A stretch of 64,000 nt of DNA from Campylobacter sp. CNRCH_2014_0184h (lineage in GTDB: Bacteria; Campylobacterota; Campylobacteria; Campylobacterales; Campylobacteraceae), in NCBI RefSeq assembly GCF_025772985.1, contig NZ_JAKMTB010000005.1:1-64000 (forward strand), in the 5' to 3' direction. The notes under the pieces are model-generated. The model was not told where the DNA came from. It did not search any database and worked only from the letters and a program-made list of their open reading frames with translations. Of this stretch, positions 50,708-59,998 are shown piece after piece. Positions within the stretch are counted from its first letter, which is position 1. The number at the start of each line of letters is the position of its first letter. A program made the position numbers and the translations under genes.

Positions 50708-53000
50708 ATGAAAAAGTTGAATAGAAAAATTTTTCTTTCCGCTTGCGTTGCTACTTTTGTAGCTAGTTCAGCTATGGCTATAGAGCCATCCAATCCCATT
50801 CCTGGTACAATTGAAGATAGTCAGCTAACACACCTAGGGGGGGGGGGAATATCAATTTGTAATTTCAAAACCACAAGGACAGACATTTTATATTAGTAAT
50901 CATCTAGGTGATAATGATTATGGACAAGGTGCTGTATTAGAAACACCTATTAAGCACTTAACAATAAACGCAGCTAACAACACTATTGTAGTTGGAGGTA
51001 AAGATGTTCCTGTTGGTTCAATAGGTGGTATAAAACCTCATTATTCTTTCGCTATCAAAGCTAAAGAAGTAAACTTCATAGGCAAAAAAAATCCAGATAA
51101 TGTTATTGGTTTCAAACCTTATCCTGTAGGCCCTAATACTGGAGCTGATATGAATTATCCAGATAATATTGATGATGGATTTGGTGCTATATTTAACCCA
51201 GATACGGGTATAAACAGTGGCGCTTTAACTGATAGAAATCCATGGGGACCAACTTGGATTCAAGACTCAAGAGAAAATGTTTCTCTAAATGTTTTCCATG
51301 ATGGCTTAATTGATGGCAATGTTAATATGGATCATGCAAACTTTAAAATCATTGCAGGCGATTTTAATGGTATTAACTATAATGGTGCTTTAACTATTAA
51401 CGGAAATCTTTTTGCACATGATTCATTATTTACTCTACATGGACCACACCAATTTACTGTAAATGGTAATGCAGTAATTAGAAATTCTGTATTTGAACTT
51501 GCTAACTTTAGCAATCCTGTAACAGAAAAAGGTGTTTACTTGCTAAGCGCTACAAACTTCAACAAAGAATTTGCAGAAGTAAATACAGTTAGAAATGTAT
51601 TACTAATCCCAGAAGGAAAAATTCTAGGTCTTAAAGGTCATGCACTAGCAGAATACGAAGGTGAAGTAGTAAAAGTAATTATAGACCAAGATAAAAAATA
51701 CTTTAACTATAAACTTAATGTAATTGGAAATGATGCTTATGCTCAAGGTAGTTTAACAAGTGGCATCAAAAACATCAGTATTAGCGAATTTTTAAAAGAA
51801 ATGAGACTTGAGGTTTTAACTCAACTACATGATTATTATGCTCAAAAAGCTTATGAACAAAATCCTGAACATCCTGGTATTGACCCTAAAGTTGATTATG
51901 ATAAAATTCTAGCAGACATCAAAAAAGAAATAAACAATATAACTAATAACCAAAAAGTTATTACTTACGGACATCAAATTGATTCGGTTTTAGCTTCATT
52001 GAAAAATTCTGATAGACATCTTGCAGCTAACTCAGCTTTAGTTAATGCTATTAAAGGAGATGTGAGACAAGCTCAAGCTATAGTTGATTCAGCTAGAGAA
52101 AGCGCAAACAACTCTAACCGTCAAGGTGCTATTCAAGTTATCAACCTAGCTAATGAAATGGCTATTGCAACAAGAATGGCTCAATCAAGAGGCGCTGGCG
52201 AAAATAGCGTATGGGCTAATGCTTTTGGTGGTGCTAACATAATTGGTAGTGATAGCGAAGGTGTATACGGAACTACTATAGGTATCGATAGACAATTTAA
52301 TGATGCTATATTCTTTGGTGCGTATTTAACTTATGCTGATTCACAATTAAACCATAATTCATTAAATCAAGATTCTAACAACTTACAATTAGGTCTTTAC
52401 TCAAGAATTGCAAATGGTCAACATGAATTTGATATCAAATCTTATGCGCAATTTAGTTTTGCAGATCAAGAAAGATTTGTTAATGGTTCAGTACAAAAAT
52501 CTGACTTCACACAAACTTACTTAGGCGCAAGTGGTAGCTATGGTTATGTATTTGACTTTAGTGATAATTTCTCAATCAAACCATTAATTGGATTAAATCT
52601 TTACTATAGCCACACTCCAGACTACACAGAAAGTGGTATTTGGGCTCAAAAAGTTTATTCAATGGATAGCTTTGCAGCGAGTGCAGAACTTGGAGCAGAA
52701 TTTAGAAAATTCTTTAGCGGTGGTAGTTATTTCTATGTTACTCCAAAAATAGAACAATTCTTTGCTATGAGTGGAGATAACTTTAAAGCTCGCTTTACAG
52801 GAAGTGATTTTAGCTATAATGTAGCTGGCGCTGAAAAAGATAAAACTTTTGGTAAAATTCTTATCGGAAGCAACATTAGCGTAACAGATAGATTTTCTAT
52901 TGATCTAAGTGTAGGTGCTAAACAAATCCTAGGCAACAAAGATGATAATACCGATGAAACTTATGTAACTGGTAACATTGGTGTTAAATACTCATTTTAA
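50708..53000 (+). CDS. Phase-variable autotransporter (CapA-like), OFF in this sequence
   Basis: The gene starts at ATG 50708 after AAGGAG and encodes a signal peptide cleaved after Ala24 (SAMA). It then enters a tract of eleven Gs at codons 44-47 and stops at 50896. Removing one G joins it to an uninterrupted frame ending at 53000, giving 763 residues. That frame has a beta-helix-like passenger with short repeats, an alpha-helical linker (about 390-490), and a 270-residue C-terminal autotransporter beta barrel ending in Phe. The protein would be a surface adhesin or similar, resembling the CapA autotransporters of C. jejuni. The passenger is rather short. No other frame break is seen, so it is a switched-off gene and not a decayed one. 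Confidence 0.88.
50837..50847 (+). repeat. Poly-G tract (G11), phase-variation switch
   Basis: Eleven consecutive Gs inside the autotransporter coding region. G10 (or G13) would give the full reading frame, while G11 as seen stops at 50896. Slippage here should occur at high rate in a growing population. Confidence 0.93.
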
Positions 53001-53027
53001 TTAGTAAAAAAAGAATTCTTCTTATAC

Positions 53028-53053
53028 AAGCATAGGTAAAACTACCTATGCTT
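53028..53053 (+). terminator. Terminator after the autotransporter gene
   Basis: AAGCATAGGTA and TACCTATGCTT form a perfect 11-bp stem with a four-base loop, followed by the T-rich ATTTACTTTCTT. It lies 28 bases after the stop codon. Confidence 0.7.
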
Positions 53054-53100
53054 ATTTACTTTCTTATTGCATACTTTTAAAAAAATTACATGGAAAAATT

Positions 53101-54288
53101 ATGACTTTAATAACTATTTTATGTATTTACACGGCCTTTTTGGTTTTTATATCTTATATGCAAATTTCTTTTTTAAAAAAAGAAAGAGAAAAGCATGCAA
53201 TTATTTTAAATGAGCATGATTATAAAAATGCTGCAAATATCGCCATAGAAAATGAAAAATACAAAATCTTTTCTAATCTTTATAATCTGATGATTAATAT
53301 TTCTTGGATTGGCTTTGGCTTTTTGTATTTTAAAGAAATTTTTATAAAAGAAAATTCTACTTTAGAAAATACTTTATTTTTACTTGCATTTTTATTGATT
53401 ATTAGTATTTTAAATTTACCACTTAGTTATTATGAAAGCTTTATAAAAGATAAAAAACACGGCTTTTCTAATATGACTTTAGCACTTTTTATTAAAGATA
53501 GTATTAAATCTTTAGCCCTAATGCTTATTTTTGGCTTTTTAATCATCTATGCTTTAGTGTTTTGTTTTGAGTTTTTTAGCACATACTGGTGGATAGTGGC
53601 TTTTGCCCTAAGCTTTATAATTATACTTATTATAAATCTCATCTACCCTACGCTTATTGCACCTATGTTTAATAAAATGAAAAAACTTGAAGATGAAAAT
53701 TTATTAGAAAAAATCACCAATTTAATGCAAAAATGTGGCTTTAGTGCAAATGGTGTTTATGTTATTGATGCAAGCAAAAGGGACAAAAGATTAAATGCTT
53801 ATTTTGGCGGTTTATTTAAAAGCAAAAGAGTGGTGCTTTTTGACACACTTTTAAATGCTTTAAAAGAAAAAGAACTCATTGCTGTTTTAGGTCATGAGCT
53901 AGGTCATTTTGTGCATAAAGATTTACTAAAAATGTTATTTTCTAGTGCTTTGATGCTTTTTGCTTTATTTTTTATCTTTGCACATTTACCAAACTTTTTT
54001 TATATTGAAAGTCATTTAGATGGAGTAAATGCTGGAGTTTTTGTGCTTTTATTGATTTTTGGAAATATTTTTACTTTTATTATCTCTCCACTACTTAATA
54101 AAATGAGTCAAAAAAATGAATTTAATGCTGACTTACACGGAGCAAAACTAAGCTCTAAAGAAGATATGAAAAATGCTCTCATAGCTTTAGCAAAAGAAAA
54201 CAAAGCCTTTGTTAAAACAAGTAAAATTTATACTTTCTTTCATCTAAGTCATCCTTGTATTTATGATAGAATCAAAGCTTTGCAATGA
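53101..54288 (+). CDS. M48 family membrane metalloprotease (CAAX-protease-like)
   Basis: This 395-aa multispanning protein has the zinc motif GHELGHFVHKD (HELGH at about 265-269) and a third ligand in NEFNADLHGAKL. N-terminal helices match the M48 N-terminal domain. Bacterial relatives of Ste24/HtpX degrade damaged membrane proteins. It overlaps prmC by 4 bp, the first gene of a rightward run that continues to flaC. Confidence 0.88.
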   Translation: MTLITILCIYTAFLVFISYMQISFLKKEREKHAIILNEHDYKNAANIAIENEKYKIFSNLYNLMINISWIGFGFLYFKEIFIKENSTLENTLFLLAFLLIISILNLPLSYYESFIKDKKHGFSNMTLALFIKDSIKSLALMLIFGFLIIYALVFCFEFFSTYWWIVAFALSFIIILIINLIYPTLIAPMFNKMKKLEDENLLEKITNLMQKCGFSANGVYVIDASKRDKRLNAYFGGLFKSKRVVLFDTLLNALKEKELIAVLGHELGHFVHKDLLKMLFSSALMLFALFFIFAHLPNFFYIESHLDGVNAGVFVLLLIFGNIFTFIISPLLNKMSQKNEFNADLHGAKLSSKEDMKNALIALAKENKAFVKTSKIYTFFHLSHPCIYDRIKALQ

Positions 54289-55088
54289 TTTCAATCAAAC
54301 AAGCTTTAAAGCAAGCTTACGCAAAAGATCCTACTCACAAAGAATATATACTTTTTATTCTTTGTGAGCTTTTGCAAAAAGATAAAGCTTGGATTTTTTT
54401 AAATCCTGAATTTCAAATCAATGAAAAAGTTTTTTTAGAATACGTAGATAAATTTTTAAATGGCGAGCCTTTTGAGTATTTATTTCAAAAAACACAGTTT
54501 TATGGTTTAGATTTTTTTATTGAAAAAGGGGTTTTAATACCGCGTTTTGATAGTGAAATATTACTTGAAAGATGCTTAGAAATTTTAGATCATAACTCTT
54601 TTAAAAATATACTTGAGATCGGCTTTGGGAGTGGAATTTTAAGTATCTCTCTAGCAAAGTTAAAGCAAATTTTCATACAAGCTTGCGATATTAATCCAAA
54701 AGCGCTAGAGCTTGCTAAAAAAAATGCAGATTTTCATAATGTTTCAAATTTAATTAATTTTCAACTTTGTGATTTTAAAACTATGCAAGGAAATTTTGAC
54801 TTTATTTTCTCTAATCCTCCTTATATAAAAAATAATTATCCTTTGGATAAATGGGTACAAAATGAACCGCATAATGCTTTATTTGGCGGGGATAAAGGTT
54901 GGGAAATTTTACATGAAATTATCCTTTTTGCCAAAAACCATAACACAAAAGTCTTAGCGTGTGAGTTTGGCTATGATCAAAAAGCAATTTTAAATAAAAT
55001 TTTAGAAGAAAATGATTTTAAAGCTACTTTTTATCAAGATTATAATGGATTTGATAGAGCCTTTGTTGCGTGGAATTTAAAAAATTAG
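54285..55088 (+). CDS. prmC: Release factor glutamine methyltransferase PrmC
   Basis: PrmC methylates the glutamine of the GGQ motif of peptide-chain release factors. It has a small helical N-terminal domain and the SAM loop LEIGFGSGILSISLA. The catalytic NPPYIKNN lies near residue 180, where the NPPY motif positions the glutamine. The 267-aa length is typical. Confidence 0.93.
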   Translation: MISIKQALKQAYAKDPTHKEYILFILCELLQKDKAWIFLNPEFQINEKVFLEYVDKFLNGEPFEYLFQKTQFYGLDFFIEKGVLIPRFDSEILLERCLEILDHNSFKNILEIGFGSGILSISLAKLKQIFIQACDINPKALELAKKNADFHNVSNLINFQLCDFKTMQGNFDFIFSNPPYIKNNYPLDKWVQNEPHNALFGGDKGWEILHEIILFAKNHNTKVLACEFGYDQKAILNKILEENDFKATFYQDYNGFDRAFVAWNLKN

Positions 55089-55117
55089 ACTATAATTATC
55101 TTTTTATAGGAGAAAAT

Positions 55118-55591
55118 ATGAAATCAATATATTTATTTTTATTAGCAAGTTTAATTGGGATTGAAATTAGCATAGGTGTATTTTTAGCTCCGACTATATT
55201 TTATCCTGCTAAATTCATAGGCGAAGGGGTTTTAACTCATTTTCAAAGCGGACTTTTAATGACACACATTTTTGTGCAATTTGGTTATGTTTTACTAGGT
55301 GTGAGTGTTTTATCTATTTTAATGGAAATTTTCTCATTTAAGGATAAAAATTTAACTTTTAAAATAAATTTTTCAAAATTCATGCTTTCTTTAATCATTT
55401 TGGCACTAAGTTTGCTTTTTGTATTTTACTTCACTGCTTATGTTTTAGAAGCACAAAGCTTAGGAGAAGAAGCAACTAAGACTCAAGAATTTATAAAAAT
55501 TCATAGTGCAAGTGAAGTTGTGATGAAAATTATCATGTTATCACAAGTAATTTTATTTTTTTTAAATTTTAAAACAAAAAAAATGATATAA
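55118..55591 (+). CDS. Membrane protein of the DUF4149 type
   Basis: This 157-aa protein has four hydrophobic helices and an N-terminal FLAPTIFYPAKFIGEGVLT segment reminiscent of DUF4149 proteins. I start at ATG 55118, five bases after TAGGAGAAA; the frame is open further upstream but without a ribosome-binding site. In C. jejuni the same slot between prmC and flaC holds such a protein. Its function is unknown. Confidence 0.75.
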   Translation: MKSIYLFLLASLIGIEISIGVFLAPTIFYPAKFIGEGVLTHFQSGLLMTHIFVQFGYVLLGVSVLSILMEIFSFKDKNLTFKINFSKFMLSLIILALSLLFVFYFTAYVLEAQSLGEEATKTQEFIKIHSASEVVMKIIMLSQVILFFLNFKTKKMI

Positions 55592-55592
55592 T
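55584..55592 (+). promoter_or_regulatory. Extended -10 element for flaC
   Basis: TGATATAAT overlaps the stop of the preceding gene, 28 bases before the flaC ATG. It fits sigma-70 and also resembles the CGATAT core of sigma-28 flagellar promoters, so the sigma factor is not settled by sequence. Confidence 0.5.
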
Positions 55593-55619
55593 AAAATAAG
55601 TCTTTAAAAGGAGTCAAAG

Positions 55620-56369
55620 ATGAAAATAGGCGATATAGGGACAACTCAACAAAACCATTACTTAAATCAAGCGCAAAAAAACCAAGAAAAAGCTTTAGAA
55701 AATATAGCCGCAATGCGTGCTATAGATGGAAGCGATGGGGCAAATTTAGCCATAGCTGATTCTTTAAGAAGTCAGTATAGTACCATAGATCAAGGTATTT
55801 TAAATGCTTATGATTCAGTAGGTGTTTTACAAATTGCTGATTCGACATTAAATAATATCTCAGCTACTGCAGATAGACTTAACGAACTTTCAGTACGCTC
55901 AAATAGTGCTGCATTAAATGATAGACAAAAAAGCATGCTAAATGCTGAAGCAAATAAGCTCATCAGCTCGATCAATGATGCATTTTCAAACGCGACTTTT
56001 AATGGAAAAAATGTTTTCCAAAGTATGGATTTTGTTGTTGGATCTGGGGTTGAAAGTATCAATTTAAATCAACCAAGCACGGCAAACTTAAGCCTTGAAA
56101 ACCAAGATGGAATTCGCGATTTTCAAGATCAAGTAGGTTCTTTACGCGCAGATATTGGTGCTGGGATCAATGCTATCCATTCTAATATCAACTCATCTTT
56201 GCAAACTAGCATTAACACTAAAGAAGCTGAAAGCAAATTGCAAAATAATGACTTAGCGCAAAATATTAATGATTTTAATGCAAATTACCTAAAAGAAAAT
56301 GCGTTTTTGTTTGCAAATGCTCACTCAAATGTAATGCTACAAACTAAACTAGCAAGCCTACTTCAATAA
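55620..56369 (+). CDS. flaC: Secreted flagellin-like protein FlaC
   Basis: This 249-aa protein contains the conserved N-terminal (NLAIADSLRSQYSTIDQGILNAYDSVGVLQIADSTL) and C-terminal helices of flagellins. It lacks the central variable D2/D3 domain. In C. jejuni FlaC is exported by the flagellar apparatus but is not a filament subunit and modulates host TLR5 signalling. An AAAGGAG site precedes the ATG, and a strong terminator follows, so it is largely monocistronic. Confidence 0.94.
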   Translation: MKIGDIGTTQQNHYLNQAQKNQEKALENIAAMRAIDGSDGANLAIADSLRSQYSTIDQGILNAYDSVGVLQIADSTLNNISATADRLNELSVRSNSAALNDRQKSMLNAEANKLISSINDAFSNATFNGKNVFQSMDFVVGSGVESINLNQPSTANLSLENQDGIRDFQDQVGSLRADIGAGINAIHSNINSSLQTSINTKEAESKLQNNDLAQNINDFNANYLKENAFLFANAHSNVMLQTKLASLLQ

Positions 56370-56370
56370 T

Positions 56371-56396
56371 AAAACTCCCAAATAAGGGAGTTTTTT
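56371..56396 (+). terminator. Rho-independent terminator after flaC
   Basis: AAAACTCCC and GGGAGTTTT form a stem with a six-base loop, followed by further Ts. It starts immediately after the flaC stop and ends just before the cmoB ribosome-binding site (AAGGA). Confidence 0.85.
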
Positions 56397-56406
56397 AAGG
56401 AAAAAT

Positions 56407-57282
56407 ATGCAAGATAATGCTTTATTAAAGCAAGTTTTAAAACATCCTTTATATGAAAAAATTCAAAAACTTAGTACAAAAGTTAAAAACTCAAATTATC
56501 TAATAAACGAAAGTTTTGATATTTTTTGCGATAAAAGTTTAGATAATGAGATTAAAGACATTGCCTTAGAATTAAAACCTTGGCGCAAAGGACCTTTTAA
56601 AATCAATGATTTGTTCATAGATACAGAGTGGCAAAGTTTTATTAAATTTAACATATTAAAGCCTTATATGCAAGAAATCAAAGGCAAAGTGGTTGCGGAT
56701 ATTGGCTGCAATAATGGTTATTATATGTTTAAAATGCTTGAATTTAATCCTTCAAAACTCATAGGTTTTGATCCTTCTATTAAGTATTATTTGCAATTTT
56801 TACTTTTAAACTCTATTGCAAAAACTCCTATACAATATGAGCTTTTAGGCGTAGCTGATGTACCAAATTATGGCATAAAATTTGATGTGATTTTTTGTCT
56901 TGGCGTAATTTATCATCGCAGTGATCCTATAGCCATGCTAAAACAACTCAAGCAATCTTTAAATAAAGATGGCGTAGTCTTTTTAGATACTATGTATATA
57001 GAAGATGAAAGAGAAATTGCACTTATCCCTCAAAAAACTTATTCAAAAATACCAAATATTTTTTTCATTCCGTCGATATTGGGTTTAAGAAATTGGTGTT
57101 ATAGAGCTGGATTTAGTGAATTTGAAGTTATAGCAACTAAACAAACTGATTTAGAAGAACAAAGAAAAACACAATGGATTGATTCTTATTCTTTAGATCA
57201 ATTTTTAGACAAAAATGACTCAAATTTAACTTGTGAAGGCTATGAAGCACCAAAAAGAGTTTATGTTAAATTAAAGGTGTAA
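56407..57282 (+). CDS. cmoB: tRNA U34 carboxymethyltransferase CmoB
   Basis: CmoB uses carboxy-SAM to convert 5-hydroxyuridine 34 to cmo5U. Family motifs are RKGPF, DTEWQSFIKFN, the SAM loop VVADIGCNNGYYMFKML and FCLGVIYHRSDPIAML. Length is 291 aa, slightly shorter than in E. coli (323). It precedes the hot-dog protein gene by 2 bp; its transcription must start close to the flaC terminator or read through it. Confidence 0.92.
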   Translation: MQDNALLKQVLKHPLYEKIQKLSTKVKNSNYLINESFDIFCDKSLDNEIKDIALELKPWRKGPFKINDLFIDTEWQSFIKFNILKPYMQEIKGKVVADIGCNNGYYMFKMLEFNPSKLIGFDPSIKYYLQFLLLNSIAKTPIQYELLGVADVPNYGIKFDVIFCLGVIYHRSDPIAMLKQLKQSLNKDGVVFLDTMYIEDEREIALIPQKTYSKIPNIFFIPSILGLRNWCYRAGFSEFEVIATKQTDLEEQRKTQWIDSYSLDQFLDKNDSNLTCEGYEAPKRVYVKLKV

Positions 57283-57284
57283 AA

Positions 57285-57848
57285 ATGGCAAGAACAGTAA
57301 GTGCTGTTACTATAGAAGAGCTAATAGACCCTGAAGAATTAAATCGCATTAAATCAGAACTTATCACTTGTCCAGGGATAAATAATGCTTTAGCAGGAAG
57401 CATTTCTCATATAGAAAAAAACTTTGCTAAAGGTATCTTAATCACAACCCATGATATGGCAGTAGATGAGCTAGGATTAGTGCATAGTGGTTTTGTATTT
57501 AACGCGGCAAATTATATAGCTCAAGCTGCAATCAATAAAGAATTTAGCGTCTTAATAGGCTCAAGAAGCTTTTTTTATGCGCCTTTAAAAGTTGGAGATG
57601 TTTTAAATCTTGAAGCAAGCGCTCTATTTAGCGATGATTCAAGAAAAAGAGAGGTTAAAGTAGTTGGCTTTGTAAATGATATTAAAATTTTCGATGCATC
57701 TTTTCAAGTAATCACCACAGATGATCATATATTTAAATTAAAACAAAGTCAAAGCACAAGCTCTAGCAGTCAAAACCAACAAGAAACCTCCAAGCAAGAT
57801 GCTACTCCAGAGGAATTAAATGCTGTTTTAAAAGGAATCGGGAGTTAA
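57285..57848 (+). CDS. Hot-dog fold virulence-associated protein (Cj0977-like)
   Basis: This 187-aa protein has a thioesterase-like hot-dog core, with the LVHSGFVFNAANYIAQAAI helix packed in the sheet, and a disordered Ser/Gln-rich tail (about 155-175). Its position after cmoB matches Cj0977 of C. jejuni. I recall that protein as a flagellar-coregulated factor needed for invasion, with a hot-dog structure. No clear sigma-28 site is visible in the 2-bp gap, so any promoter must lie inside cmoB. Confidence 0.82.
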   Translation: MARTVSAVTIEELIDPEELNRIKSELITCPGINNALAGSISHIEKNFAKGILITTHDMAVDELGLVHSGFVFNAANYIAQAAINKEFSVLIGSRSFFYAPLKVGDVLNLEASALFSDDSRKREVKVVGFVNDIKIFDASFQVITTDDHIFKLKQSQSTSSSSQNQQETSKQDATPEELNAVLKGIGS

Positions 57849-58013
57849 AGGTAAATCTACCCAATTCTTTGGGCATTCTTTATGGTAAGTCCCGCTTGCA
57901 TCATAATATTCTTTACAATCATCATAAAAGCGGTTTGAAATTCCTCTTTCATTTACAAAACAACCACCAAAAAATAATGCTAAAAATCCAATGAAAAATA
58001 TTTTTTTAAACAT
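57828..58013 (-). CDS. Small putative lipoprotein
   Basis: This 61-aa precursor has a signal peptide with a lipobox ending at Cys18 (FFGGC). The mature part of about 43 residues contains two more cysteines and is rich in Tyr, Asp and Pro. The corresponding C. jejuni locus also encodes a small lipoprotein here. Function is unknown. It overlaps the hot-dog protein gene tail to tail by 21 bp. Confidence 0.8.
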   Translation of the reverse strand: MFKKIFFIGFLALFFGGCFVNERGISNRFYDDCKEYYDASGTYHKECPKNWVDLPLTPDSF

Positions 58014-58021
58014 CTCTTTTC

Positions 58022-58546
58022 CTATTTTAATCTTATTTGTTTACGCCATTTGTAAGGCTCTATAGGATTTTCATCTACCCATAAGCCTTTTTTATTTTCT
58101 TTGGCATAATTTTGCTCATTTACATATAAATCACTATAATGTTCATAAGCCCAAGCAAAACCATTTTTAACCATAACTTGATTGATATCTTTATCATTTA
58201 AATACACAATGGCTAAAATTCTACCATATTTATCCTCATCTTTTACATTCAAAACCACTTCTTTATTCAACACAATTGCATTTAAAAATTGCGCAGCCAT
58301 CTTTCCATAAGCTTGATCACTTTCAGGTGCATCTATACCAAAAAGTCTAATTTTAAGTTTTTCATCTTCAAATTTAGCCTCAATAGTATCCCCATCTACT
58401 ACACGACTTACTTTAGCATTAATGTATGAGCCACTATCATAATTTAAAATATAAGCAAAAGCAAATAAAAAAAGTGCAATTAAAAATTTCTTTGGATCTT
58501 TTAGTAAAGTTATTAATAATTTAATTTGCTTTTGAGAAATTTTCAT
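58022..58546 (-). CDS. Secreted staphylococcal-type nuclease
   Basis: This 174-aa protein has an N-terminal membrane anchor or signal (about 16-32) and an SNase OB-fold domain. Catalytic residues are visible in VVDGDTIEA, IRLFGIDAPESDQ and EDKYGRILAIVYL. It probably degrades extracellular or periplasmic DNA and RNA. It lies 8 bp upstream of the small lipoprotein gene, in one leftward transcript. Confidence 0.9.
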   Translation of the reverse strand: MKISQKQIKLLITLLKDPKKFLIALFLFAFAYILNYDSGSYINAKVSRVVDGDTIEAKFEDEKLKIRLFGIDAPESDQAYGKMAAQFLNAIVLNKEVVLNVKDEDKYGRILAIVYLNDKDINQVMVKNGFAWAYEHYSDLYVNEQNYAKENKKGLWVDENPIEPYKWRKQIRLK

Positions 58547-58599
58547 TTAAACCTCATCTATATAAAAATATGCCATAATTACAACAAAAAGGAGATTTT

Positions 58600-59868
58600 A
58601 TGCAAGAAATTATACAAAATTTTAAACAAATTACTCAAATACCTCATTGTAGTTTCCATACTGAAGAATTAAAAAATTTTCTTATTGATTTTGCCAAAAG
58701 TCAAAATTGCCGAGTAAACGTTGATAAAGCGGGTAATATCCATGCATATAAAGGAAAACCTAAAATTTGTTTACAAAGTCATTATGATATGGTTTGCATG
58801 GGAGAGGCTCCTAATATACAAATGTATGAAGAAAATGGATATTTAAAGGCCAAAAACTCGAGCTTGGGTGCAGATAATGGCATAGGAGTATCATTAATGA
58901 TGCAAGCTTTAAAAGACTTTGAAAATATCGAATGTCTTTTTACTAATGATGAGGAAGTTGGCCTTTGTGGAGCAAATAATCTTACACATGCTTTGATTTC
59001 AAACAAACTATTAAATTTAGATCATGAGAGTGATGATGAAGTTGTTATAGGTTGTGCTGGCGGTGTGGATATTTTTACTAGTTTAAACTTAGAAATAGAC
59101 GAAAAAGAAGGTGAATGCTATGAAATAGAAGCAATTGATTTTAAAGGTGGGCATTCAGGGATTGATATTGTTAAAAATATTAAATCTTCTATTAAAGAAG
59201 CAAGTTATTTTATCACTCAAAACCAAGGTGAGCTTTGCGAATTTAACGCAGGTGAGAGAATCAACTCTATACCAAAACATGCTAAAATCATAGCATTTTT
59301 TAAAAATCCCCCAAAAGAAAATAATCATTTTAAAGTGAATTATATAGGTAAAATCAAAAGGACATATTATAAAAATTCTCAAATCATTTTAAATCTTATC
59401 AATGCTTTTGCACAAGGTGTTAGAACTTTTAATCATCAATTAAATTTAGTCCAAACAAGTATCAATCTTTCATTAGCTTATGAAAAAGAAGGTAAATTTC
59501 ATTTTGAACTTTTTGCAAGGTCGAATGATTTACAAGAGCTTAAAAATATAGAATTTGAAACCTTAACTTATTTTAAAATGCAAAATTGTGAAGTTTCAAG
59601 TGCAAATTTTTATCCGCCTTGGGTCAACAAAGATACTAATTTTGGAGAAGAAATTCTAAGTTATTTTAAAAAAGAAAATCCAAATGCCAAGCTTTATACT
59701 ATACATGCTGGTTTAGAATGTGGTATTATAAGTGAAAAACAACCACTAGAATGTTGCTCCATAGGCCCAAATATCCATAGCCCCCACTCAACAGATGAAA
59801 AATGTGAAATAGCTTCTATTGAAAAAATCAGCAAAATTCTTTTTGCTATCTTAAAAAATTACCAATAA
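58600..59868 (+). CDS. pepD: M20 family dipeptidase (aminoacyl-histidine dipeptidase type)
   Basis: This dizinc peptidase of 422 aa has metal-site motifs LQSHYDMVCMG, SLGADNGIGV, TNDEEVGLCGA and, near the end, IHSPHSTDEKC. This is the M20C PepD family, cleaving small dipeptides, though E. coli PepD is longer (about 485). It diverges from the nuclease gene with a 53-bp gap and a GGAG ribosome-binding site. A hairpin follows the stop. Confidence 0.88.
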   Translation: MQEIIQNFKQITQIPHCSFHTEELKNFLIDFAKSQNCRVNVDKAGNIHAYKGKPKICLQSHYDMVCMGEAPNIQMYEENGYLKAKNSSLGADNGIGVSLMMQALKDFENIECLFTNDEEVGLCGANNLTHALISNKLLNLDHESDDEVVIGCAGGVDIFTSLNLEIDEKEGECYEIEAIDFKGGHSGIDIVKNIKSSIKEASYFITQNQGELCEFNAGERINSIPKHAKIIAFFKNPPKENNHFKVNYIGKIKRTYYKNSQIILNLINAFAQGVRTFNHQLNLVQTSINLSLAYEKEGKFHFELFARSNDLQELKNIEFETLTYFKMQNCEVSSANFYPPWVNKDTNFGEEILSYFKKENPNAKLYTIHAGLECGIISEKQPLECCSIGPNIHSPHSTDEKCEIASIEKISKILFAILKNYQ

Positions 59869-59875
59869 GCAAAAA

Positions 59876-59910
59876 ACCAATATTTTGACAAACAAATTCA
59901 AAATATTGGT
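59876..59910 (+). terminator. Hairpin after pepD
   Basis: ACCAATATTTTG and CAAAATATTGGT form a perfect 12-bp stem with an 11-base loop, 7 bases beyond the pepD stop. The following bases are AT-rich without a clean T run, so efficiency is uncertain. Confidence 0.5.
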
Positions 59911-59963
59911 AAATATTTATTTAAATAAGAAAAAATTTTATTTACTATTAATAAAAATTACAC

Positions 59964-59969
59964 TATACT
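59964..59969 (+). promoter_or_regulatory. -10 element for dcuB
   Basis: TATACT lies 29 bases before the dcuB ATG, with an AAGGAGAGA ribosome-binding site between. No recognisable operator is evident. Confidence 0.5.
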
Positions 59970-59998
59970 CTCGCATATTTTAAAAACAAGGAGAGAGT

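Noticed and set aside
50708-53000. Autotransporter as a decayed pseudogene
   Set aside because: The only lesion is the length of a G tract; everything downstream is open and encodes a complete barrel, so phase variation explains it.
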